From JAJCZB01 sp964350195 (GTDB lineage: Bacteria; Babelota; Babeliae; Babelales; Vermiphilaceae): a stretch of DNA of 64,000 nt. A model generated the notes under the pieces. That model saw only the letters and a list, made by a program, of their open reading frames with translations. It was not told the origin of the DNA and did not search any database. Numbering within the stretch: position 1 is the first letter of the stretch; every line of letters begins with the position of its first letter. Location: contig CAYGJB010000002.1 in the NCBI GenBank assembly GCA_964350195.1, positions 1 to 64,000 of the forward strand. Reading direction: 5' to 3'. The translations under genes and the position numbers were made by a program. Of the stretch, positions 10,201-17,557 are shown in pieces.

Positions 10201-10959
10201 GCCAACTATAAATTGAGAATCAATTGCAATAGTGCTTGTTTGCGCACTGCTATAAGAAAAGGTAGAAGATCCCATCATAGTTACACTGTTTTTAAACAGA
10301 ATGCTCCCCTTCTTCCAGTAGGTTGATTCACTTTGAATCAACCTACTGCTATCAAGCACTAGAGAGGATGTATCATCGACACACTGAATATTCTCTCCTG
10401 CTACCCCCTGCATCTCAACATCACGAAGTTGCAAACGAGAACCAGAGGCAACAAAAACACCCCCCCCTTCTTTGAGCTTAATTACATTACCAACTCCACA
10501 AATAGAGCTATTTCCAGTGAACGTAACAGTGCTCACAATATCAAGATCTGAATCACAGAATATGGTTACCGATTCAAATATATTAGCATCTGATGGAAAT
10601 GTGTTAATGCTTGAACATAAATGAATTGCTCGCCCATTACCTATAATTGCTCCAAGACTTGATAAGGTAGTAGTGTTTCTAAATATTAAGTCTTCCATTA
10701 ATATCAGTTGCCCACCATTTAAATCAACTGTCCCGGAAACAGGAAAAACTGAGCTAAATATACACTCAGTACTATTAGTTTCTAACCCAAAGCCATTCTT
10801 CATCCATGCAAACGCCTTAATCTCATTAGCAAACAATCCTGGATATTGAGGGAATGTATAATAGTCTTCAACCGAAGGTAGAGCAACTGACCCCTTAACA
10901 ACAGCATGTATATTTTGAATAAAAAGAATAGGAAGAAAAAAGAGATACTTCATTACCAT
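7222..10959 (-). CDS. Giant exported beta-solenoid protein with three homologous modules
   Basis: 1245 aa. It starts at an ATG preceded by AAGGGG at six bases, with a signal peptide ending near IQNIHA. The chain is almost all short beta strands with G/N/S turns, as in autotransporter passenger or pectate-lyase-like solenoids. Three modules of about 350-400 residues repeat the order: a WT-EG-TFKG-like strand, a CxDD-S-LVLD element, KGS-FKN-V, F-Y-S-QTSTI-DS, FEDxSS-L-L, L-L-RGT-D and GDG-xxND. No C-terminal barrel or sortase signal is seen, so the anchoring mode is unknown. It is cotranscribed with the propeller-containing paralogue downstream. A surface adhesin or S-layer-like protein is the best guess. 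Confidence 0.7.
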   Translation of the reverse strand: MVMKYLFFLPILFIQNIHAVVKGSVALPSVEDYYTFPQYPGLFANEIKAFAWMKNGFGLETNSTECIFSSVFPVSGTVDLNGGQLILMEDLIFRNTTTLSSLGAIIGNGRAIHLCSSINTFPSDANIFESVTIFCDSDLDIVSTVTFTGNSSICGVGNVIKLKEGGGVFVASGSRLQLRDVEMQGVAGENIQCVDDTSSLVLDSSRLIQSESTYWKKGSILFKNSVTMMGSSTFSYSSAQTSTIAIDSQFIVGDGMYICMGRDVETQNDPLYFEDSSSKLRLDNCSFIASDQGVLLTRGTLVLDRLVNIDAMGTTTSTGVILGDGSPENDITIWVSPGAALSHNSGYWVYNNYASDRLIASSQSSRMIRELGSKIYMPQNFTIKDITVQLKSNYVAPIEVESGRQLSYDSACVRLPDIKFDISAQQINAYTYALSGNQSLFLTKGTLPLYLVVSGTSNAIRGNGGFAGAITLSNSSAELTAGLNGYIGSALVLNDGTFNLDYDLLFHGDGNVVGPGTIDLKKNHLAFGSGFQATTPIYWKSDGGVIDLSGKVTLSSTWTIEGNCTFKGDTSKLIFAEGGEIVIEKNSQLVFHNMRILGLAEKNLRCVDNSGVITSLESRAEMTGDYCFEKGSMEFYLQNVLSGAYTFSYDSEMTSTIQSDASLEVINGVTFAVGRNNGNEPFAFVDKTSTLKLEDCKLFVNDTGLQMLRGTVISSRDVQVDVQSTNTATGLIFGDGNPDNDMKLIMLPGVTVRFLSGVVTYNITDPLGIESKINVSHMIRKAGSFFYLYQNLFLSNLTVDVDALAHLTIEPGVSLTYSNCRILNGRDEFSFTGSYYNFYTMLMSGNDNILNMINGTFPLFLLVSGLGNRIDGTGNIGGLLSFADRNAELISNFSGTVFMSPILNGGTIRLQKDINLANEVVIKGDGYIDLGTSNIYVGLSNTVWDTDIHWKSINGAINFYGKVDLKGTWTLEGDVEIKGNGQMLRLLSGGALCVAPHSRLCLSGLIIEDIGGNDIYCMDDNSVLVFDNTAWGQLCSADYTFTKGAMCFKNDVTMYGNANFVYESNQTSTICADSRLKFDTGFTFSYDADTPYRFALEDETATLLMNNSTLYITTTGLSLTKGSLDIKGDSAVLVESYETENDIGKIIETIDEGLQIGNGLDGEDCTLTIYAGSSLTVLKGSVVYNNRFPESFKAKNKLSHIFLEDQARLVLYQDLDLGLGSLLLRPSSSIRKNTGKNITGSIVVK

Positions 10960-11040
10960 GCGTGCCCCTTTTTGGCATTACTACTTTTTGGATTGTAACA
11001 AGCATGGTATTTAAATCAAGGATCAAAACTAATATAATAA

Positions 11041-12612
11041 TTAATGAAACGCACGATCCATATTTTGAATCATGGTATAGTAATGCTCAAGCGCATTCAT
11101 GGTCCTCATCAAAAAACCTTTTCTTGATTTGCCATTCATAATAGGCGATCCATTACGCTTACTTTTCCTGACAAGATAACCATATGTCATTTGATCTGTT
11201 TTCTGATCTCCACAAGACGTAGCTAACTCTATAATTATATTGTAAGCATCCGAAATAGGCATAGGAGAACTTTTAAGCTCAATATCTCTTTCTTGAACCG
11301 ATTTTTCTAGAATATATCCACCCATCCCAGCAAGTAGTTGCTCCATAATCTCAAACTCTAAATCAATTAACCAGAGTAGCCTTTGAAGGCCATATTCTCC
11401 TTTCTGGCTAATAGTTTGAAGCAGGCTCATTAAATAGTTTGTCTTTTGATTTTTTCTCGCTACTAAAGAAGTTCCTGGCTTATATTGCAAACTATTTTCA
11501 AATGAAGGCTGTTGTGAATTGTAGGGGGACGCTTGAGTAGAGTTCGGTATCCCATATGGTTGCTGCATAGGCATAATTGGCATATTATGCGCAATCATCA
11601 TTGGCTGTTGCGGCATCATCATTTGCTGCGGCTGAGCTTGCATCATTAAAGAAGATGCTTGTGCCTGCATATTCATAGCCTGTGCTTGAAGCTGCATTGC
11701 AATAGCGACCGCTTGACCTTGATTTTGATAATAGGACTGCTGGAATGGTTGCTGCATCATAGGTTGATGATAATAGATTGGTTGCGATGCATAGGATTGA
11801 TACATTGGCAGCTGCGCATACGTGTGCTGCATTGGTTGCTGCGGATAGTATTGCTGTTGCGGTGCATACCCTTGCTGCATTGGCTGCGGATAAGCAACGT
11901 GTGATTCTGACTGAGACCTATACGATGGTTGCTCATATGAATCATCATCATATTCATCTGGCACCAACGCCTTCTTCATTGTACACTTAGAATCCATATC
12001 AAATAATTCTATCGATTTACTCACTGGCATATGCCTAATCACTGGTGCAACATCTTCAGAAGCCTGCACCGGAATAGACTCGGGCTCAGACGTTAGCTTA
12101 GATCTACGCTTATACTTACGCTTAGACGCCCCAGAAAGCTCTTTTTTTGATTTACATTCTGAAGACGCAAAAGCCTTTGGATCCTTTTGAATCTTAGTAG
12201 CAACTAAATCAGTAGGTACCGACTCTTCAATTTCTTCATCTGAAGGAGGTTCGCCATCAACAATATACAATGTTTCATTTGTGTTTTTCAGTTGATATTC
12301 ATCAGTGCCATTAATTGAATCTAGGCCAAAAACTTTAAGTGGTTTAAGCTCAAGATCGCTAGTTTCAAATCTTTTAACCACTGGCTCAAGCGTAGATAAA
12401 GAAGGATTAATCCACGTACAATCAACACCATTTTTCCTATCTTGATCAAATAAAAAACCAGACTGATCCAAAATTTTTGATCGAGGAGTTTGTAAGAAAA
12501 TACGATTCTTCAGATCTATAGGAATATTCGTTGGCCATAAATTCGCAAAAAGGAAACCGGGCTGCAAAAGCCCTAGCATAAAGATAAAACTGGCAATAAA
12601 CCACTTCATCAT
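11041..12612 (-). CDS. Exported Gln/Met/Tyr-rich low-complexity protein
   Basis: 523 aa. A signal peptide (MMKWFIASFIFMLGLLQPGF) follows AAAGGGAA. Residues about 40-150 are charged and contain a basic KRKYKRRSK patch. Residues about 230-360 are a prion-like tract of PMQQ, YAPQQQYYPQQ, MQAQA and QQPMM units. The last 130 residues look like a folded helical domain (LWLIDLEFEIMEQLLAGMGG) ending in MNALEHYYTMIQNMDRAFH. I do not know a family for it. A disordered Q/M/Y tract in an exported protein suggests self-association or a surface matrix. The overlapping open frames on both strands are by-products of the repeat. Confidence 0.7.
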   Translation of the reverse strand: MMKWFIASFIFMLGLLQPGFLFANLWPTNIPIDLKNRIFLQTPRSKILDQSGFLFDQDRKNGVDCTWINPSLSTLEPVVKRFETSDLELKPLKVFGLDSINGTDEYQLKNTNETLYIVDGEPPSDEEIEESVPTDLVATKIQKDPKAFASSECKSKKELSGASKRKYKRRSKLTSEPESIPVQASEDVAPVIRHMPVSKSIELFDMDSKCTMKKALVPDEYDDDSYEQPSYRSQSESHVAYPQPMQQGYAPQQQYYPQQPMQHTYAQLPMYQSYASQPIYYHQPMMQQPFQQSYYQNQGQAVAIAMQLQAQAMNMQAQASSLMMQAQPQQMMMPQQPMMIAHNMPIMPMQQPYGIPNSTQASPYNSQQPSFENSLQYKPGTSLVARKNQKTNYLMSLLQTISQKGEYGLQRLLWLIDLEFEIMEQLLAGMGGYILEKSVQERDIELKSSPMPISDAYNIIIELATSCGDQKTDQMTYGYLVRKSKRNGSPIMNGKSRKGFLMRTMNALEHYYTMIQNMDRAFH

Positions 12613-12767
12613 CTATTCCCTTTATCAAAAAATCATTTTTTCCTATCACCACTATACCAACACAGAGTTACTAATTGAAATAGTTTTGCGATTATACCCA
12701 TAAGCCTTCGATATCTACGCTATTGGCAAAATCACGATATGAAATATAATTTAAAAAAAAGCAAGTT

Positions 12768-14357
12768 TTAGCCAAAAATAGCTTTGAAAAGCATCCAAAT
12801 TGAATTTGCTGCAAAAACGCCAGACCAAAATGGCTCCCATTCTTCTCTGCTTTCAACTAATTTGGTTAGAAAGCCTCCAAAAATAAGACCAAGCGAAATA
12901 TTGATTGGCATCAAAAGCCCCCCAAGAACAAGCATAGGATTCACTTTTATATATTTTAAAAAAGCGCTAAACAATGCACCAAGCAACAAAGCCACATAAT
13001 CAAACTGCTTCACATCTATCAAGAGTGCCCTACTTTGGGACTTGTATGCAAAGAGCTCTGAAGATCCTAAATGAAAATGTTGAATCAAATACCAAAAGAT
13101 GACTCCTATAGAAAGAGAGCTTATGACCAGACCAAGCATCTGAAATAGTGTTACCATCTTACGATCCAAATTCATCATATAAGCCATTTTGCGGCCAAAT
13201 AATACATCTGCAGCAACCCCACAAGACATTTCCACAAATGTGGCTACAAACACTGTCTGTACCATATCTAGGCGAAATAAAAGCATGGCAGGAACCATCA
13301 CAAACGTAGCAAACCGTCCAAGAGGTGCTAGACCTATTTTTCCGGCAATATATGCAATTTGATAAATACAGGCCAACGTGCCAAGATACAAAAAAACGAT
13401 ACTGAAATAAGAAAAATTAAATTCTCGTAAAAAGCGAACGCCTATTACAACGATGATTACGCCAAATATGCGTACAAAATTATCTAATATTTCAGGGAAG
13501 TTGATATCTTTCGACTTGTAAGAGAAAATTCCTTTTTTAGCCATAGCTGGCAATGATATGAAGCTCATTATCGCCCCATATAACACAAGGCCACTGCAAA
13601 AAGCCAAAACAAACTCAACTGCAGATAAGTGAGTAAACCAAAGAGCATGCGTAGTATCAACTAAAAAGACCTTCGCAACAGAGCCAACAGCAAGCGGAAC
13701 AGCTATGACATGGCCTGTTACAAATCCGATAGCCCAAAGCATCGGCCAAAAATCAAAGCGAACTGCTGGCAATGAAAACGCTTGCCATGCAATTGCGGGA
13801 AAAAGAGTGAACCCCTTTGGAATAAAGCCCCGTATCACCAATAAACCATCTTGAAAGATACAAAACAGAGTCGTCAAAAAAAATCCTATAACGAGCTCAT
13901 AAGCTTTTTTTAGTTGGTTTCCTGCAGAAATCATTTTATATATAAGCTGACCAATTGGAAAAGAAAGCTTTTCTTGCATAATAAGGCGTTGCTCAAGAGC
14001 ATAACCAACCAAAAGACCAAAAGAACCGGCAGCAAAAGATAATCCTGCAACTGAAGCGCAGAAAAACAGTGGCTGCGAAAGCCACTGTTCAAATAATACT
14101 GAATCTAAAAAATAAAGCGTTGGAAACGAAAACCCACATGCTGTAGCAAGAATACCTCCAATAGAGCTAGCCATAGTTATGAAAGCTATTGCTTGAGACG
14201 GGTGCTTTACCAAAAACAGTTTACTTAAAAGAAGAGCGAACAGTACTATCGTAGGAGCAATCCAAGGACCAATTGGCGTAGCCATAGAAATGTAGCTCAT
14301 CACAGCTGTAGCAAAAACTGAAAACAGTATTGTTCCTATTGCCGAAAAAATCTTCAT
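12768..14357 (-). CDS. OPT-family (oligopeptide/metal-chelate) transporter
   Basis: 529 aa from the ATG at 14357, chosen because GAGGGAG lies five bases upstream; the frame opens further to 14417 without a good site. It has about 14 hydrophobic segments. Family-like elements are TPIGPWIAPTIV near the N-terminus, SFPTLYFLD, the MNLDRKMVTLFQMLG loop and the GGLLMPINISLGLIFGGFLTK end. OPT proteins import small peptides or metal chelates through the inner membrane, using the proton gradient. It is divergent from an EamA permease with about 150 bases between, and the pair could share a control region. For a nutrient-dependent bacterium, peptide import is a sensible job. Confidence 0.8.
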   Translation of the reverse strand: MKIFSAIGTILFSVFATAVMSYISMATPIGPWIAPTIVLFALLLSKLFLVKHPSQAIAFITMASSIGGILATACGFSFPTLYFLDSVLFEQWLSQPLFFCASVAGLSFAAGSFGLLVGYALEQRLIMQEKLSFPIGQLIYKMISAGNQLKKAYELVIGFFLTTLFCIFQDGLLVIRGFIPKGFTLFPAIAWQAFSLPAVRFDFWPMLWAIGFVTGHVIAVPLAVGSVAKVFLVDTTHALWFTHLSAVEFVLAFCSGLVLYGAIMSFISLPAMAKKGIFSYKSKDINFPEILDNFVRIFGVIIVVIGVRFLREFNFSYFSIVFLYLGTLACIYQIAYIAGKIGLAPLGRFATFVMVPAMLLFRLDMVQTVFVATFVEMSCGVAADVLFGRKMAYMMNLDRKMVTLFQMLGLVISSLSIGVIFWYLIQHFHLGSSELFAYKSQSRALLIDVKQFDYVALLLGALFSAFLKYIKVNPMLVLGGLLMPINISLGLIFGGFLTKLVESREEWEPFWSGVFAANSIWMLFKAIFG

Positions 14358-14511
14358 ATGCTCCCTCATAGATAGATATACTGAAATGATGAGGTAAATG
14401 TACCACATCTGCCCCATTGGGTATAGTTCAACAATAAGGAATATATTCCGATCTGTACCATTTTCTGATATAGTTACTATTTACTATATATCAAATTTTT
14501 TAGGTTTTATC

Positions 14512-15414
14512 ATGGCACCACTCATTATTCTCATGTATGCACTTTTTGCGAGCTCATTTTCCGTTGGAAAGCTACTTCTTTCCTATTCTTCATATATTTT
14601 TATTGTTGGCATACGTTTTTTTCTTGCTGGCGCCTTACTTCTTGCCTATCACGCTTTATGGCTTAGAAAAAGTATTTTTGTTAAAAGAAGCCATTTAGTT
14701 CTTTATGCTCAAATTATCATCTTAGGTATCTTTTCTGCCTACTTATTTCGGTTTTGGGGCATGAAGTATTTAAGCTCCACCAAAACGTCACTTCTATTCA
14801 ACTCAGCACCTTTTTTTGCTGCACTTTATTCTTACTTCTTTTTTAACGAAAAAATAACCCATAAGCAATGGCTCGGCCTTGTTATAGGATTCTTAGGCAT
14901 GGTTCCTATACTGATTACCGGCTCTTCAGAAGAGAAGCAAATTGGCGAATTCTTATTTATATCTTGGCCCGAACTCTCCATTATTATGGCTGTGGCACTT
15001 CAAAGCTATAGCTGGATTGTGTTTAGAAAATTGGTAAAAGATAAGAATCATTCTCCAATGCTAGTAAACGGCATTACCATGTGTGCTGGCGGGATTCTTG
15101 CACTTGGTACTTCTGCATGGCTGGAAGGCTTCACACCCGTTACTAACGCCTCTCACTTTTGGGGATGGCTGATGTACGTAATTCTTGTAAGCAATATCAT
15201 TTGCTACAACCTCTATGGCTACCTTTTGCGCCATTATAGCGCAACTTTCGTCTCATTCGCTGGCTTCATCGTCCCCTTTTTCACCGCACTTTATGGATGG
15301 GGATTTCTTCACGAAATTATTACCTGGCACTTTTACGCATCATGTCTGATTGTATTTATTGGCCTATACCTTTTCTATCAAGATGAATTAAAAAACTCCC
15401 CTTCATACCCATAA
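14512..15414 (+). CDS. EamA/DMT-superfamily permease
   Basis: 300 aa from the ATG at 14512. The longer reading from 14398 adds 38 residues that do not look like membrane protein. Ten hydrophobic helices in two repeats of five are visible, with the usual marks: FFLAGALLLAYH in helix 2, FRFWGMKYLSSTKTSLLFNSAPFF after helix 3, and the second-repeat helix SATFVSFAGFIVPFFTALYGW. Members export or import small metabolites such as amino acids or purine derivatives; the substrate cannot be told from sequence. The ribosome binding site is weak (TAGG). It is divergent from the OPT transporter gene. Confidence 0.8.
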   Translation: MAPLIILMYALFASSFSVGKLLLSYSSYIFIVGIRFFLAGALLLAYHALWLRKSIFVKRSHLVLYAQIIILGIFSAYLFRFWGMKYLSSTKTSLLFNSAPFFAALYSYFFFNEKITHKQWLGLVIGFLGMVPILITGSSEEKQIGEFLFISWPELSIIMAVALQSYSWIVFRKLVKDKNHSPMLVNGITMCAGGILALGTSAWLEGFTPVTNASHFWGWLMYVILVSNIICYNLYGYLLRHYSATFVSFAGFIVPFFTALYGWGFLHEIITWHFYASCLIVFIGLYLFYQDELKNSPSYP

Positions 15415-15459
15415 AGTCTCGTTGCTTTCACTAAACAAAACAACTTTTTTCTTAAATTA

Positions 15460-15489
15460 TTGCTTATTAAGCATTTCTATTAGTAATAT
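15460..15489 (+). promoter_or_regulatory. Putative sigma-70 promoter for the small exported proteins
   Basis: TTGCTT (15460-15465), an 18-base spacer, then TAATAT (15484-15489), about 42 bases before the ATG at 15532. Judged by eye only. Confidence 0.45.
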
Positions 15490-15531
15490 ATAGATAGAAA
15501 AAAGAGTGTAAGGTAATAAAAGGAGAATGGC

Positions 15532-15900
15532 ATGCGCAAAAGAGCAGCTTTATTTGTGGCTTTCGGGCTACTGCTAGGCATTTCTGGCCTCTGCCATGCC
15601 GCATACATAGTGCGCGTAAGAACGCAGTGCCCGGCAGCGAGCTATTTGCCACAGCGAACGATTAATCGTCAAAAGAAATTCAAAAATATTAGCGATAAAG
15701 TTGGCGAACCATGCAAACATTATAAAAATGTCGACATTTTGCAATCACAAAACACTGGACGCATTTGGCCGAAACAACGCAGAAAGCTGCTACATAAAAT
15801 AGTATCAGAACTGGAAAGAAGCATTAAATCGTTTCCATCTATAAATAAAAAACGTAAAGCGATTAATAACTTAGAAAAAAGAATTTCATATTTAGAGTAG
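15532..15900 (+). CDS. Small basic exported protein, unknown function
   Basis: 122 aa. AAAGGAG lies six bases before the ATG. Residues 1-23 form a signal peptide ending ...ISGLCHA, followed by a basic mature region (KKFKNISDK, KQRRKLLHK, KKRKAINNLEKR) with a short C-terminal helix. I recognise no family. It is followed 19 bases later by a second small exported protein and the two are probably cotranscribed. The mature pI is very high, opposite to the acidic tail of its neighbour, so the two could pair electrostatically; this is speculation. Confidence 0.6.
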   Translation: MRKRAALFVAFGLLLGISGLCHAAYIVRVRTQCPAASYLPQRTINRQKKFKNISDKVGEPCKHYKNVDILQSQNTGRIWPKQRRKLLHKIVSELERSIKSFPSINKKRKAINNLEKRISYLE

Positions 15901-15919
15901 TAAAAATGATGAGGATAGT

Positions 15920-16168
15920 ATGAAGAAGTTACTTTTTCTTTTCTCACTTATAACCATAATTGGTCTTTGGGCAACTCCTTTAAACAAGCAAGTAAAGCGC
16001 ATTAGAAAAGATCTTGCTGTGCACAGTAAAAGCGAAGAGGATTCTTGGAATAAAATTCGCAAACTTGAGCATCGTATTACCAAAATAGAAAAGCATTGTG
16101 CCGAGGGACAAAGCAAATGTTCACATTCTGCTGATAATGACGAAAACGAAGAAGACGAAGACGAATAA
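15920..16168 (+). CDS. Small exported coiled-coil protein with acidic tail
   Basis: 82 aa. The start has GAGGAT eight bases upstream. The signal peptide (MKKLLFLFSLITIIGLWA) is followed by a short heptad helix (KQVKRIRKDL...WNKIRKLEHRITKIEKH), two Cys, and a DENEEDEDE tail. Family unknown. Its stop codon abuts the stop of the convergent GDPD gene with no gap and no terminator between. Confidence 0.55.
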   Translation: MKKLLFLFSLITIIGLWATPLNKQVKRIRKDLAVHSKSEEDSWNKIRKLEHRITKIEKHCAEGQSKCSHSADNDENEEDEDE

Positions 16169-16888
16169 CTATTCGCCTTTCAATAGGCTCGCCTGCTCTT
16201 TCCGAATGAAATCAGGAAAATCCGTCACTATAGCGTATACACTTAGCTCTAGAGCCTTTGAAAGCATATTTCGATCGTTAACAGTGTAAACGATTATTTT
16301 TTTTCCTGACTCTTTTAAAGTGGTACAAAATGATACGCTCAAATGCTGCACATCCACTATTGCATAATCAACATTTAGATTGATGAGATACTTCCCATAA
16401 TCAATCAAAGCGGCAGATGTGATAACCCCTGTTGGTATTTTAAAATACCTTTTCATGAAATAGCGAAGACCAAAATGATCGAAACTAGATACCAAAAAAT
16501 CGCTCTCCTGCCATCCCTTTTCTACAATATACTCTTGTATCAATTTCCCCACTCCTTCAAAAGCTTCTCCATCTTTTACTTCAATATTGAGCATCACTCT
16601 GCGATCAACACTATCCATGACTTGGCGAAGGGTTGGAATCTTTTCTTCGATCGGCAATGATAGCTGCTCTATTTCATGTAAAGATAAGCTTTTGATAGAT
16701 CGCACATCTCCAATTAATCGTTCAAAAGTTGCATCATGGAAAACTACAATTTCCCCGCTTGCACATTTCCACACGTCAAATTCAATCATCTGAGCGCCCT
16801 GCTCAATAGCTTTTTTAAAAGCTGTAATTGTATTCTCTACCACTCCCACATTCGTCCCACGATGACCAATAATCATACACCCCTGCAC
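16169..16888 (-). CDS. Glycerophosphodiester phosphodiesterase (GDPD)
   Basis: 239 aa as read from a GTG at 16888 (AGGAG at five bases). An ATG at 16876, giving MIIGHRG, is an equally good start. Motifs of the family are in place: HRG near the N-terminus, E18-N-T, the FDV metal/substrate element (MIEFDVWKCASGEIVVFHD) with catalytic His, then E in NIEVKDG. The TIM-barrel strands end with KIIVYTVND and AIVTDFPDF. It hydrolyses glycerophosphodiesters to glycerol-3-phosphate and alcohols; there is no signal peptide, so it is cytoplasmic. Length matches bacterial UgpQ-type enzymes. It probably salvages host-derived lipid headgroups. Confidence 0.88.
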   Translation of the reverse strand: MQGCMIIGHRGTNVGVVENTITAFKKAIEQGAQMIEFDVWKCASGEIVVFHDATFERLIGDVRSIKSLSLHEIEQLSLPIEEKIPTLRQVMDSVDRRVMLNIEVKDGEAFEGVGKLIQEYIVEKGWQESDFLVSSFDHFGLRYFMKRYFKIPTGVITSAALIDYGKYLINLNVDYAIVDVQHLSVSFCTTLKESGKKIIVYTVNDRNMLSKALELSVYAIVTDFPDFIRKEQASLLKGE

Positions 16889-17030
16889 ATTAACTCCTAA
16901 GCACAGTAGAATTTCAAGAAATAGCCTATATGAACTCTAAACTCATCATTATTTAAGAGTAAGATCTTTTTCTACTTTCAGGTACCAACATTTTATAAAT
17001 CAAGAAAAAAGCAAAACAGCCAATAAACAG

Positions 17031-17369
17031 CTAGAATTCAGCCATCTGTTTGCCAGCAAGAAAATGAATATGAGCATGAAATACCGATTGGCCAACTTCT
17101 TTACCGGTATTTGCAATCAAGCGAAATGCTTGTGAACCGGAAAGATCTTTTGAAAGTTCACGAGCCATTAAAAGCAAGCTCCCGGCAAGCACGACATCCG
17201 CATTCTCGAGCGAAGCAATATCTTTGATATGCTTTTTAGGAATAATCAAATAATGAGTGGGTGCTTTTGGAGCGATGTCTTTAATTACAAACACATCTTC
17301 CGATTCTTTAATGATTTGAGCCGGAATCTCATTTTTTTGTATTTTGCAAAAAATACAATTACTTTGCAT
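17031..17369 (-). CDS. HIT-family nucleotide-binding hydrolase
   Basis: 112 aa from the ATG at 17369 with AAGGA seven bases before. The frame stays open to 17462, but those codons are inside tRNA-Leu and cannot be real. CIFCKI at the N-terminus plus the histidine triad FHAHIHFL (residues 98-102) define the family. The N-terminal C-x-x-C could bind zinc as in HINT-like members. These enzymes cleave nucleoside phosphoramidates or dinucleoside polyphosphates. The tRNA lies 52 bases upstream on the same strand, so both may share a transcript. Confidence 0.88.
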   Translation of the reverse strand: MQSNCIFCKIQKNEIPAQIIKESEDVFVIKDIAPKAPTHYLIIPKKHIKDIASLENADVVLAGSLLLMARELSKDLSGSQAFRLIANTGKEVGQSVFHAHIHFLAGKQMAEF

Positions 17370-17421
17370 GGATTTCCTTCTTTTCGTGCCATACGAAGCC
17401 CCGACATAGAGCAAAGTATTA

Positions 17422-17508
17422 TGGTGCCGAGAGTCGGACTCGAACCGACACAGTGTTACCACCGCGAGATTTTGAGTCTCGTGCGTCTACCAATTCCGCC
17501 ATCCCGGC
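17422..17508 (-). tRNA. tRNA-Leu(CAA)
   Basis: 87 bases with encoded CCA. The acceptor stem GCCGGGA pairs with TCTCGGC. The anticodon loop CTCAAAA gives anticodon CAA, for UUG codons. A long variable arm and the T-loop GGTTCGAGTCC support a class II tRNA-Leu. Confidence 0.95.
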
Positions 17509-17557
17509 ACGTATATGTCACTGAGTGTCTAAAGTTTATCCAATATCAGTGATATCG

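Noticed and set aside
11659..11990. Small frames opposite and beside the Q/M-rich gene
   Set aside because: By-products of the CAG/ATG-like repeats.
17370..17462. N-terminal extension of the HIT protein frame
   Set aside because: These codons read into the tRNA-Leu gene; an ATG with a good binding site lies at 17369.
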